Part shown: positions 26,011-34,971 of the stretch, piece by piece
Numbering within the stretch: the stretch's first letter is position 1
How the letters are laid out: every line of letters starts with the position of its first letter
DNA from: Bacteroidales bacterium
GTDB taxonomy: Bacteria > Bacteroidota > Bacteroidia > Bacteroidales > UBA10428
DNA: 49,638 bases
Reading direction: 5' to 3'
NCBI GenBank assembly: GCA_016928305.1
Contig: JAFGKY010000173.1
Coordinates: forward strand, 1-49,638
Program-made: the position numbers and the translations under genes
Notes under the pieces: generated by a model
Database searches by the model: none
What the model was told of the DNA's origin: nothing
The model's input: only the letters and a program-made list of their open reading frames with translations

Positions 26011-26141
26011 GGATTGCATTCTCTTTTGAAAAGTATGTAGGTTTTGCATAACCGGTAAAACTTTGATCAGGTTAAAAGATCTTTTCCCATAAAGAAAGTT
26101 GGCAATCAAGAAAAAAACCTGTTACTTTTAAATAAAAAACC

Positions 26142-26678
26142 ATGAAAAGCATTTTTGTTTTAACAGCGTCGGCTTTAGTGACCCTTTTTGCCTGTAAATC
26201 ATGTGCGACCATTCCCAGGGGGGCCGTAGCTGTGAGACCATTTGATACAGAGAAATACCTTGGAAGATGGTATGAGATAGCCCGTATGGATTTTCGTTTC
26301 GAACGTAACCTCAACAATACTACGGCAGAATATACGCTGAACAAAGACGGGAGCATCAAGGTGGACAACCGTGGATTCAATTATGTGACCGGTGAATGGA
26401 AACAGGCTATAGGCAAGGCAAGACCGGCAGGGGTGCCCGATGAAGGAAGGTTGAAGGTATCTTTTTTTGGTCCTTTTTATTCACCCTATAATGTCATTGC
26501 CCTGGATGATGATTACCAGTATGCATTGATTGCCGGGAAAAACCTGAAATATCTGTGGATACTGTCGCGTCAAACTACAATCCCCGATGAAACCAGACTG
26601 CAATACCTTAAAACAGCACGTGATCTGGGTTATGATACGTCAGCCCTGATCTGGGTCAGCCATGATAAAAGCAAGTGA
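26142..26678 (+). CDS. Blc-like outer-membrane lipocalin
   Basis: A 178-residue lipoprotein of the bacterial lipocalin family. The signal peptide ends in a lipobox (TLFACKS, Cys about residue 18). The lipocalin hallmark YLGRWYEIARMDFRFER follows near residues 40-57. The barrel strands include YNVIALDDDYQYALIAG and YLWILSRQTTIPDE, which match the conserved lipocalin regions 2 and 3. It is expected to bind lipids or lysophospholipids at the outer membrane. It faces pfkA tail to tail with a 26-bp gap. Confidence 0.92.
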   Translation: MKSIFVLTASALVTLFACKSCATIPRGAVAVRPFDTEKYLGRWYEIARMDFRFERNLNNTTAEYTLNKDGSIKVDNRGFNYVTGEWKQAIGKARPAGVPDEGRLKVSFFGPFYSPYNVIALDDDYQYALIAGKNLKYLWILSRQTTIPDETRLQYLKTARDLGYDTSALIWVSHDKSK

Positions 26679-26704
26679 AACCCAGGCAGGCGGAACCGTA
26701 GTTT

Positions 26705-27826
26705 CTAATCGCCAAAACACGTACCAACCCTTCGGGCACTTTTGATCCACTGATGGGTAACCGGGACTTTTTTTGTTTTATTGACGACGTCTTCAAGGGG
26801 GACGGTAATAATTTTATTTTTTTTCAATGCCACCATCACACCGTATTCTTCCCTTTCAATGAATTTGGCACAGGCTGTTCCCATGCGGGTTGCCAGAAGT
26901 CTGTCGGCAGCTGACGGTGTGCCTCCGCGCTGCAAATGACCGAGGATGGTTACCCTTGCCTCGAGTTTTGTCAGCTCCTCCAGTTTGTTTGCCAGGCGGA
27001 GGGTGTTGGAGGTGTTCAGGATGTCAAGTTCGGATCTTTCCTGCATAAGTTTATTCTTGCTGTTTTCGTCCCCTGCGGTTTCTATTTTTTGCTGCAATTC
27101 GGAATATATTTTGCTGAAATCATGCGACATCGCACCCTCAGCAACGGCAATGATTGAAAATGATTTTCCCATCTTTTTTCGTTCCAGTATCGATTCCGCG
27201 ATCTTTTCGATGGTATAGGGCAGTTCCGGTATAAGAATAACGTCGGCTCCTCCTGCGATGCCGGCGCTCAACGCCAGCCAGCCGGCCTTATGACCCATGA
27301 TCTCAACCACAATGATCCGGTGGTGGCTGCTGGCTGTACTGTGTAATTTGTCAATGGCTTCCGTGGCTATGCTCATGGCTGTGTCAAATCCAAAGGTTAC
27401 ATCTGTTTTGGCCACGTCATTGTCAATGGTCTTTGGCAGGGTTATGACATGCAAACCTCTTTTGGCAAGATGGTACGCATTCTTTTGCGTTCCGTTACCG
27501 CCGATGCAGACAAGCGCATCCAGTTTGTTGCGGTGATAGTTCTCCATAATGACGGTGGTCATGTCTTTCTCCTGACCGTCGACATTCATTCTGAACGGCT
27601 TTTCACGCGATGTGCCCAGGATTGTACCGCCAAGGGTAAGGATACCGGACAGCATCTTGTTGTCGAGCACAACGAAGCGGTTTTCCATCAATCCCCGGAA
27701 ACCATCGCGGAAACCGATTAACTCCATATTATAATTCGTGATGGCAGCTTTTCCTAGTGCCCGGATGGCTGCGTTGGATCCCGGGGTGTCACCTCCCGAG
27801 GTCAGAATTCCTATTGTTTTACCCAT
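26705..27826 (-). CDS. pfkA: 6-phosphofructokinase
   Basis: A 373-residue cytosolic enzyme phosphorylating fructose 6-phosphate. It starts [20 protein letters not shown], has GTSREKPF, the catalytic [12 protein letters not shown] and the substrate site [15 protein letters not shown]. The Mg/ATP motif reads IGGNGTQKN rather than the usual GGDGS, so Asn replaces the Asp corresponding to E. coli Asp103. The next residue is Gly, as in ATP-using rather than PPi-using enzymes. I think this is a subgroup feature and not decay, since all other motifs are intact. The start is ATG at 27826; the longer frame uses TTG at 27835. Confidence 0.9.
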   Translation of the reverse strand: MGKTIGILTSGGDTPGSNAAIRALGKAAITNYNMELIGFRDGFRGLMENRFVVLDNKMLSGILTLGGTILGTSREKPFRMNVDGQEKDMTTVIMENYHRNKLDALVCIGGNGTQKNAYHLAKRGLHVITLPKTIDNDVAKTDVTFGFDTAMSIATEAIDKLHSTASSHHRIIVVEIMGHKAGWLALSAGIAGGADVILIPELPYTIEKIAESILERKKMGKSFSIIAVAEGAMSHDFSKIYSELQQKIETAGDENSKNKLMQERSELDILNTSNTLRLANKLEELTKLEARVTILGHLQRGGTPSAADRLLATRMGTACAKFIEREEYGVMVALKKNKIITVPLEDVVNKTKKVPVTHQWIKSARRVGTCFGD

Positions 27827-27835
27827 GATGTGCAA

Positions 27836-28156
27836 AAATAGAAAATTTATCGATCACAGATTCCTGTTCGGAAAATTGTATCGGGTATCTAAACTTCCGA
27901 AGAATCCCGGGATGCTTTTTATATTAACCTGATAAAACAAGAAAAATAAAAGTACAGACCGGTTAATCTGAAAGTTGTGCTTATAGGTTTGAAATTTGCA
28001 CTGTTGGCATTGCCGGAAAGGGAAGATTCCCGAAAGGCTGCAAATAAACTGAAAATTCCTTATATTTAGGAAAAAAAATTATCCTTTTACCGTTATTCCG
28101 TCAATGATGGGAAGGCAATATCGGATCAACCAAAAAGTATTCAGGAGGTCTTGAAT
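27836..28156. other. Divergent intergenic region without recognised features
   Basis: About 320 bp between pfkA and the M23-like lipoprotein gene. Apart from the AGGAGGT site at 28143-28149 nothing was recognised: no hairpin, repeat or convincing promoter. Confidence 0.5.
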
Positions 28157-29182
28157 ATGACATACATGAGGTTCATTATGCTGGTTTTTCTCATTGAAGC
28201 GGCATGCATCACCTGCGAACAGGAAAAGAAAGAAAGGGATCACTCCGGCATCTATTGCCTGAATATCCTGCAGACGGAGATGATCCTGGTACAAACCGGA
28301 AACAAAGTAACCTTTACAACGCAAACCGATATACTGGTGGATGGAACCGGGACGGCTACGGGTGATACACTCCTGCTGACAGCCAATACCTTTACGGGTG
28401 AAGCTTTTACTGCCCTTATTGTTTTTTCACCGGACGGACATAGTTTTTCAGGTCACTACCAGGTGGCCGATACAACCGGCACTGTTAAGCAGGAAGGATT
28501 ATTGACCGGCAGCAAAGGCAATTGTGTGACGTATGATATTAATGCCAACGGTATTCCGGAATTTATAACAGAAGACTTCATGGACCTGACGGTAATTGAA
28601 AGGATCTCAAGATTCCGTTCCGGCATTGGCCACAGTTCCACCGATGGCTTTGAGACATGCAGAAGCATGAAGCATTATTACGCTCCATATGAGGCCTACA
28701 GGGAAAATAACACAGTTGGATTATTTGCACCGGTAACCGGAACCATAATTTCGGTGCCGAATGACGGACACGGAATCAGTATAGGACTAAAAAACAAGCA
28801 GATCCATATTTGCCCGGATGATCAGCCGGCCTTTTTGATTGTATTGTTCCACTGCGATCTGCTATCATCCGCCATTCAGGAAGGGAAAAAAGTTCAGGCC
28901 GGCGAGCTGCTTGGATATGCACGAATGTACTATGAAGATCTGAACGAGCATGCAGATAATTTTGATGTTGCCGTATGGGTCAATACGCCTTCAGGGCCAA
29001 GAATGATTTCCTATTTCGAAACCATGCAGGATGCCGTCTTTGCTTCCTATATTGCCAGGGGCGCAGTTTCGCGGCAGGACTTTATCATTACACGGCAGGA
29101 ACGGGATGCAGATCCGCTACAATGTGATGGCGAAGCCTTTCTGAATAGCGGACAACCGGAAAACTGGGTTGTGCTTCATTGA
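28157..29182 (+). CDS. M23-like (LytM fold) lipoprotein, zinc site degenerate
   Basis: A 341-residue exported protein with a signal peptide and a possible lipobox (IEAAC near residue 17). After a beta-rich N-terminal half, the C-terminal half matches the 'SGIGHxxxD..E..RSMKHYY' domain known from M23-like proteins: SGIGHSSTDGFETCRSMKH, VGLFAPVTGTIISV, VLFHCDLL and VQAGELLGYAR. The first zinc ligand pair (His and Asp, HxxxD) is present. The usual final HxH is replaced by NFDVAVW, so catalysis is doubtful and a structural or regulatory role is more likely. ATG at 28157 is preferred over TTG at 28151 because AGGAGGT (28143-28149) is seven bases upstream. Confidence 0.65.
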   Translation: MTYMRFIMLVFLIEAACITCEQEKKERDHSGIYCLNILQTEMILVQTGNKVTFTTQTDILVDGTGTATGDTLLLTANTFTGEAFTALIVFSPDGHSFSGHYQVADTTGTVKQEGLLTGSKGNCVTYDINANGIPEFITEDFMDLTVIERISRFRSGIGHSSTDGFETCRSMKHYYAPYEAYRENNTVGLFAPVTGTIISVPNDGHGISIGLKNKQIHICPDDQPAFLIVLFHCDLLSSAIQEGKKVQAGELLGYARMYYEDLNEHADNFDVAVWVNTPSGPRMISYFETMQDAVFASYIARGAVSRQDFIITRQERDADPLQCDGEAFLNSGQPENWVVLH

Positions 29183-29456
29183 AGGTAAACACACTTTTCG
29201 GCAGATATTTACCGGATTGTCCATTTGTTATCTATTCAAATTCAATTTGTAAGTTAACGTATTTTCTGATTGATATTTTCAGAAAAGATAGCCGTAATGT
29301 GTTTACAATCAATTAAATAATATCTGAGTTAATGAATAAACAGTGCCCTCAATACTAAGTGGCTTGAAAACATGGCCTGCAAATCTTTTTGGGAAAAAAA
29401 GTAAACAAATCAAATTTGCAGTTACACAATTTTATGATTATGCATATCTTTCACCT

Positions 29457-30026
29457 ATGAAAATAGCCAAGGAATATCATAAGGATATATTTTGTCTTGA
29501 AGGCGACTGGGAGAAGGATTTGAGGATAAAAATGAGCATCCGGTCAACCCTTGATTATCTGAATGATTGTTTTTCAATCAAGAGCATCCATCGTAACTGT
29601 TCTGTAAGAGAGCAATTTATTAAATATTTAAAGGAGTATCCCTTTAAGAAGTACTATAAGTATTCCATCTTATACCTGGCATTTCACGGAGATCCCAACA
29701 CAATATTGTTTGGAAAGGATTTGATCACCCTCGATGAGATAGCAGAGATCTGTGAAAACAGGCTAAGCAACAAAATTGTGCATTTTGGCAGCTGCAGTGC
29801 ACTGAATTTAGACAAAAGACTACTGAAGAATTTCATACGAAAGACCAATGCTTTGTGCATTTCGGGGTATAACAAGAAAGTGGATTTTAATCAGAGCACC
29901 GTACTGGATATTCTTTATTTAGAAATGTGGCAAAGCAACAAAGACGTAAGGAGCGTTGAGAGAAAAATGAACACAGAGTATAAAGGGTTAATAAAAAGGC
30001 TGGGATTCCGGATGGTATATGTTTGA
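29457..30026 (+). CDS. Caspase-like (His/Cys dyad) protein, DUF6642-like
   Basis: A 189-residue cytosolic protein. The opening HKDIFCLEGDWEKDL and later YLAFHGDPNTILFG and IVHFGSCSALNLD match a family I recall as DUF6642. His (residue 77 here) in LAFHGD and Cys (residue 113) in HFGSCSAL are arranged as the catalytic dyad of caspase/CHAT-fold peptidases. A third block, LCISGYNKKVDF, may line the specificity pocket. Family members typically begin around xxFCLEGxW, so I start at the ATG at 29457; GTG at 29343 would add 38 residues. No obvious partner or substrate gene lies alongside. A defence or regulated proteolysis role is only a suggestion. Confidence 0.7.
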   Translation: MKIAKEYHKDIFCLEGDWEKDLRIKMSIRSTLDYLNDCFSIKSIHRNCSVREQFIKYLKEYPFKKYYKYSILYLAFHGDPNTILFGKDLITLDEIAEICENRLSNKIVHFGSCSALNLDKRLLKNFIRKTNALCISGYNKKVDFNQSTVLDILYLEMWQSNKDVRSVERKMNTEYKGLIKRLGFRMVYV

Positions 30027-30206
30027 ATTCATGTTGTGCCTGTAAAGATTTTCTTACTGTATCCCTGTACATAATCGACCACAAAAAAACCACCTGCAGT
30101 AAATACTTACTTCAGATGGTCTTAAATTGTATTGAATCCGTTATTCAGACAAAAATGAGCAAGATATGCTTCAACTTTGCTGAAGAGCAAACGAAAATCA
30201 GGCAAA

Positions 30207-30629
30207 TTATTGTTTAAATCCCTGGCATTGACCTGACCACTGTCCGACAATATTATAATTCATAGTTAGCAAGGTATTGCTAATGTTACCTGAACCGGAA
30301 ACCGTAATCGAGTATGATCCAACGGAGATGGATTGCGTGGCAATGGTTAATGCACTGCCATTAACAGTTGCAATAACACTCATCTGGGCTCCAAAGACGT
30401 TAATGGTGTTCCCCAGGTTATTAATAATGATCTGATCCTTGTTGCTCGATTTTACTATGGTAATACTATAGTTGTCCGTTCCGGATCCTCCACCCTCTAA
30501 TGTATAGGTTTCACTGATCTGAAAGGTACCGATAAATTTGTCCCTGTCATCATCATCGTCTCCATCACATGAAACGAATAATGCGGTAACAAGAGCAACA
30601 AACATCCATCCGGCAATACGTGTTTTCAT
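30207..30629 (-). CDS. Small lipoprotein
   Basis: A 140-residue exported lipoprotein. The signal peptide ends in FVSCDGDDDDD, where Cys21 is the likely lipidated residue and the following acidic stretch is the Bacteroidota surface-export type signal. The remainder is beta-rich with FIGTFQISETYTLEGG and a C-terminal WSGQCQG, containing a Cys that could form a disulphide. It resembles generic Bacteroidota lipocalin-like or unknown lipoproteins; no enzymatic motif. It is probably monocistronic. Confidence 0.8.
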   Translation of the reverse strand: MKTRIAGWMFVALVTALFVSCDGDDDDDRDKFIGTFQISETYTLEGGGSGTDNYSITIVKSSNKDQIIINNLGNTINVFGAQMSVIATVNGSALTIATQSISVGSYSITVSGSGNISNTLLTMNYNIVGQWSGQCQGFKQ

Positions 30630-30758
30630 TTTAGATAAGTATTAAATTGTTTACTGAATATCATCAGGATTTTCCGTCGGTAAGTTAATTATTTTTTCGA
30701 TATAAAAATATACTGGAATAAAAAACTATTTGCAAATAACAACTGGTTCCAGGATTAA

Positions 30759-30797
30759 AATGCAAAGAGACTGAAATATTTTCAGCCTCTTTGCATT
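30759..30797 (-). terminator. Rho-independent-like terminator hairpin
   Basis: aatgcaaagag (30759-30769) pairs with ctctttgcatt (30787-30797). After one mismatch, ctgaaa (30771-30776) pairs with tttcag (30780-30785), leaving a 3-base loop. It sits downstream (minus strand) of the gene at 30880. The T-run after the 3' arm is only four bases, so termination strength is uncertain. Confidence 0.55.
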
Positions 30798-30879
30798 AAT
30801 CATTGTCAAACCTATATACAGAAACCCTTGTTCTTTTTCAGGTAATCCTTTCCGTTTCAGAACCTGAGGATCATTGCTT

Positions 30880-31236
30880 CTATCTGCCAAGCAGTGATAC
30901 CTGTAATGTGTTGATATCTTTATCAGATGCAGATGACATGCTTATTACCGTATTGGTTATACCCATCTTGTCAAGGGAAACATTCGTTTTGCGTGCATAA
31001 GTAACAACAACCGGTTCAATATAATATCCAAATCCGGCCAAGAGTTCCTTCTCCGTTTTGTCCTCCGCAGGCGTGACCACAACGGCATCGATCCAGAATC
31101 CGGCCCCGGCAAATTCAGCCTTTTCGCGTTTAAAGCTATATGCACTATCGTTTTCACCCTGGCAATTAGCAAAATATGCAGGAAATACCATAATCAGCAT
31201 TAAAGCTGCATTCCGTAAGTAGTTTTTTGTTTTCAT
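30880..31236 (-). CDS. Exported protein with internal repeat, unknown function
   Basis: A 118-residue protein. A signal peptide ends near YFANCQGE, giving either a lipobox Cys or a signal peptidase I site. The mature part contains two similar segments, GAGFWIDAVVVTPAE and GFGYYIEPVVVTYAR, about 25 residues apart, so it arose by internal duplication. I do not know the family. I begin at the ATG at 31236 (MKTKNYLRNAALML); the frame is open to 31293, but the first 19 residues are not signal-like. A strong hairpin at 30759-30797 ends the unit. Confidence 0.65.
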   Translation of the reverse strand: MKTKNYLRNAALMLIMVFPAYFANCQGENDSAYSFKREKAEFAGAGFWIDAVVVTPAEDKTEKELLAGFGYYIEPVVVTYARKTNVSLDKMGITNTVISMSSASDKDINTLQVSLLGR

Positions 31237-31515
31237 ATTATAGTTTTTTAAGTTGGTGCTGTTTACAGGCTTCCTTATCAATGACTGTGCCAAAGTCTGT
31301 AATATGCTGATATATAATTATATAAAAGGATCAACCGGCTCAGTTTTATGAAGTAAGTAGCACGCTGGCGGTCGGCATGCGTACGAATGCGGACAGTCAT
31401 TATATGTACTTATAAAGACATTCTGTATTGTGACTCTTTATAAATTTACGCATCTTTGTTACCTGAAGGTTAACAAGCTTTTACATACAGAGATCATAAT
31501 AAAAATCGGGTATTG

Positions 31516-32598
31516 ATGAAAAAGACGACTTTTCTTTTGATGGCGTTGGCACTGACCGGCTTTTGCAATACGATAAGTGCACAGCAAAGAGAGCAGGATT
31601 CAAACGACAAATGCTTAAGATTTATCAGTTTCCCTGATTTTTTCAACTTCGATATTCCACACCCGTGTCCGGGATATGATTCCGCCGTGAACTATTTTCT
31701 GAACCAGGTGGTGCTGGAAGATCCTGATTTTGTGCTGGTGGCTGGCGACCTGGTGAACGGACACTGGTGGGATAGTCCTGCGTGCGTAAAACACATGGGA
31801 TCCATCTATTATCAAGCCTGGTTACGTCGTATGCATGAACACAAGTTCAGGTTTTATACAGCCGTTGGTGACCACGAATTGGGTGACGATCCCTGGCCAA
31901 AAAGCAAGATTCAGTTAATTCCATTCCTTGAAAAAGCCTATTGCGAGAACCTTAACATGCCGTTGAACGGCCCCGTGAATAAAAAAGGACTGGCTTATTT
32001 CGTACGTGAAGGTGATTTACTGGTTATAACCGTCGAAACATTTGAGGTGATTGATGACTCCATGCATCTTGATGTGACCGGCGAACAGCTGCAATGGTTT
32101 AGGAAAGTCCTTGATGACAACGCCGATGCTGTATTTAAAATTGTCCAGGGTCACATACCGGTATGGGGTGAAAATAAGTCACGTTCTTCCAGCCGGCTGA
32201 TGCTAGAGAAAGGGAAAGAAAGCGAATTTTACAGGGTGATGGTGGAACATGACATTGATCTGTACCTGGCCGGAGAGTTCCATGATGTTACTGTGCTGGA
32301 ATCGGACGGGATCTGGCAAATCGTTCATGGTTCTTCATGGGGCAGGGAAATCGTGAATACCGAAGATTATCTTAAAGGGGAAATTGCTGGTTATGATCTG
32401 AACCTGACAATGAAAAGGATTTATATGGATGCAACGGGAGAATACATGTGGAACCTGAATAAGAAAAAGGGACCCAGGGAAGCTGTAACAGTCAATGAAA
32501 AGACACTGAAAGACGGCCCGGAAATTACAGGAACTCTTACAATACGCAAAACCGGAGGTGATAAGCAATTTATAAACCGAACCGGTGTATTTCAATGA
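31516..32598 (+). CDS. Secreted calcineurin-like metallophosphoesterase, partly degenerate
   Basis: A 360-residue exported protein: signal peptide to about residue 22 (ISAQQRE). The metallophosphoesterase fold is indicated by VLVAGDLVNG (GDxxN), AVGDHELGDD (usual GNHE), VQGHIPVWG and LAGEFHDVTV (usual GHxH). The N-terminal metal motif reads FPDFFNFD where DxH is normal, and three of the five motifs differ from consensus. It may keep the fold with altered metals or be inactive. The C-terminal 80 residues have no assigned domain. ATG at 31516 is preferred over the adjacent TTG at 31513. It precedes the beta-propeller/GH43-like gene by 116 bp on the same strand. Confidence 0.75.
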   Translation: MKKTTFLLMALALTGFCNTISAQQREQDSNDKCLRFISFPDFFNFDIPHPCPGYDSAVNYFLNQVVLEDPDFVLVAGDLVNGHWWDSPACVKHMGSIYYQAWLRRMHEHKFRFYTAVGDHELGDDPWPKSKIQLIPFLEKAYCENLNMPLNGPVNKKGLAYFVREGDLLVITVETFEVIDDSMHLDVTGEQLQWFRKVLDDNADAVFKIVQGHIPVWGENKSRSSSRLMLEKGKESEFYRVMVEHDIDLYLAGEFHDVTVLESDGIWQIVHGSSWGREIVNTEDYLKGEIAGYDLNLTMKRIYMDATGEYMWNLNKKKGPREAVTVNEKTLKDGPEITGTLTIRKTGGDKQFINRTGVFQ

Positions 32599-32714
32599 AA
32601 ACCGGAGATAAGGTTTGTGGTTAACATTCGTTATACCAGCGATAATCCAACGATGTCCATTACAACCTCAACCCTGTCGGAATACTTTGCAACCTGAAAT
32701 TCAATTCCCATAAA

Positions 32715-34940
32715 ATGAAAACACGGATTCTGAGAATTATTATAGTATCGTTCTGGATAGCTATTTCTGCAATCCAACCGGTTAATGCATCATCACGGAT
32801 AGCAGCCGGGAAGAATGCTTCCGGTTGCATTGAGCTGTTTTTTGTTGATACGATCAACAAACTGTATCACAGGCAGCAACATTCATTCGGTGAAGGCTGG
32901 TCAACCGATGAATGGATCTCAGACTCCGTGTCCGGACTCCTTCTCTGCAAGCATGCAGATGAATCCCTGATGCTTTTTTACACTTGTATGGATGGTACGC
33001 TGTACTGCCGGTATCAGACACTCCCGGAATACCAATGGACCAATGCGGAAAAATTTGCGGCGCAAGTAAAGTTTATCGATTGGGTTACCGATGGTGAAGA
33101 CAGGATAAATGTTTTTTATATTACAACCGACAACAGGTTAATACAACGTTATCAGTTGTCACCTGGATCCTGGTCGGATGATGTACAAAGGGCAGATTAT
33201 GCAAAGAAAGTAACAGCAGGGAGGAATGAGGACGGCCGGATGGAAATATTTTATACCATTTCAGGTGATACGCTTTACCATAAATATCAACTGGCTCCGG
33301 GAGGTGACTGGTCGGATGGGAATTATTTTTCCATACCTGCACAGGATCTGGAGTCCTGCCGTAACGAGGATGGCAGGCTGGAAGTTTTTTTTATCGACAC
33401 CGCCGACACATTACGGCATAAATGGCAGGTTGCGGTGAACAGCGGCTGGTCCGGTCATGCTGTCTTTGCCGGTTATGCCCGTAAGGTGTTAGCAACTGCA
33501 AATCAGGACGGCCGGATGGAAGTGTTTTATACAGCAGACAACAATTATTTATATCATAGATGGCAAATCGCTGTCAACGATGGATGGGATGCAGGAGAGC
33601 AGTGTGGATGGGCTGCATATGAAATAACTGCGGCACTGAATGAGGATGGAAGACTTGAGGTTTTCTACACAGGGAACGATGGCGTGCTGTTTCACAACTG
33701 GCAACTTCAACCCGGATTGTTTTGGGCCGGGGAATATCCCTTTATCGATGAGGATCAGCCGCTGATCACATTTGAAACCTATAATGCCGAACCCGACTAT
33801 CTTCCGGAAGTCAACTGGCATGTGAACGATCATTGTTTTATAAGCGATGAAGACGGATATTGGCACATGTTCGGTATCGTATATCCCGATCCTTATTCGG
33901 GTATCGTAAACCATGTAAATTATTTTGGACATGCAAATTCTGCGGCGGTGGTCCCGGGTTCGTGGAATAAGATGGATCCTCCGTTTTACGAGTCGTTGCA
34001 CGAGGGCGATGTCCTTTGGGCTCCTCATGTGATTTATCATGAGAATACCTATTACATGTTTTACTGCGGAGGAGGGCCGCTGGACAGTTATGAGATTTGC
34101 CTTCGGACATCTCCTGACCTTATTAACTGGTCGGATTACCGGATTTTATTCCGGGATGGCATACAGGCCCGCGATCCGATGGTATTATGGCTGGAGAAGG
34201 AGCAGTGCTGGGTCATGTATTATACAGCTACATACGATTCATCGGGAGGTTATTATGTTGTTGCATACAGGACCAGCAATGATCTTTACAATTGGAGTGA
34301 GCGGAATATTGCCTATGTCGATTACCATAGCGGTACCACATACGGCAATACCGAATCGCCCTTTGTGGTGAACCGGGGTCAATATTATTACCTTTTCATC
34401 GGCCCCCGGCCTTACGATCTTCCAACCGAAGATATGGAGAACTGGGAACATCCCGGGTATGTCGGAACTGATATTTTCCGGTCAACCCGATGGAATAAAT
34501 GGACCAATGCTGATATCATCGGACATACCAACGCACATGCTCCTGAAATAATATATGATGGGGAAGGCAATTGGTATGCCAGTCATTGCGGTGTTCTGCA
34601 GGGAGGATTATTCCTCAGGCAGATGCACTGGTATGATGGTATCACCTCCGATCATTCCCATACAGTTAACACAGAAGGTTTATTTTTATCGGGAACGAAC
34701 TACCCCAATCCATTCTGCCGGAGTACCTGTGTCAAATTCCGGGTTCCGGCAACAGATCTTATAACACTGAAAGTTTACAACACAGTTGGCCGCCTCATGG
34801 CAACTCTGGTAGAAGAGGAAATGAAACCGGGATGCTATGAAGTAATCTGGGATGCAGGAAATCTTCCGGGGGGTGTTTATTATTATAAGCTGGAAACAGT
34901 TTCATTTGCCGAATGCAGGGCAATGATACTGGTGAAATAA
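32715..34940 (+). CDS. Beta-propeller / GH43-like secreted protein with T9SS sorting domain
   Basis: A 741-residue exported protein with a signal peptide (to about 25). Residues 25-345 hold about six repeats of roughly 50 residues. Their core, such as NEDGRLEVFYTG followed by LYHRWQ and a Trp, resembles PLL-type lectin propellers. Residues 350-640 form a five-bladed-fold candidate of the GH43/GH32 type, with NDHCFISDEDGYWHMFG, VLWAPHVIYHENTYYMF, QARDPMVLW and TESPFVVNRGQYYYLF supplying possible acidic residues Asp, Asp and Glu. The last 80 residues (NYPNPFCRSTCVKFRVP to the end) are a type A T9SS domain. A surface sugar-binding glycosidase is likely, with linkage unknown. Confidence 0.8.
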   Translation: MKTRILRIIIVSFWIAISAIQPVNASSRIAAGKNASGCIELFFVDTINKLYHRQQHSFGEGWSTDEWISDSVSGLLLCKHADESLMLFYTCMDGTLYCRYQTLPEYQWTNAEKFAAQVKFIDWVTDGEDRINVFYITTDNRLIQRYQLSPGSWSDDVQRADYAKKVTAGRNEDGRMEIFYTISGDTLYHKYQLAPGGDWSDGNYFSIPAQDLESCRNEDGRLEVFFIDTADTLRHKWQVAVNSGWSGHAVFAGYARKVLATANQDGRMEVFYTADNNYLYHRWQIAVNDGWDAGEQCGWAAYEITAALNEDGRLEVFYTGNDGVLFHNWQLQPGLFWAGEYPFIDEDQPLITFETYNAEPDYLPEVNWHVNDHCFISDEDGYWHMFGIVYPDPYSGIVNHVNYFGHANSAAVVPGSWNKMDPPFYESLHEGDVLWAPHVIYHENTYYMFYCGGGPLDSYEICLRTSPDLINWSDYRILFRDGIQARDPMVLWLEKEQCWVMYYTATYDSSGGYYVVAYRTSNDLYNWSERNIAYVDYHSGTTYGNTESPFVVNRGQYYYLFIGPRPYDLPTEDMENWEHPGYVGTDIFRSTRWNKWTNADIIGHTNAHAPEIIYDGEGNWYASHCGVLQGGLFLRQMHWYDGITSDHSHTVNTEGLFLSGTNYPNPFCRSTCVKFRVPATDLITLKVYNTVGRLMATLVEEEMKPGCYEVIWDAGNLPGGVYYYKLETVSFAECRAMILVK

Positions 34941-34971
34941 TGCTATAAAGATAAAGATGCAGGGGATGAGG

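Noticed and set aside
29343..29456. GTG-initiated extension of the caspase-like protein
   Set aside because: No Shine-Dalgarno, directly preceded by an in-frame stop, and family members usually begin near the FCLEG motif.
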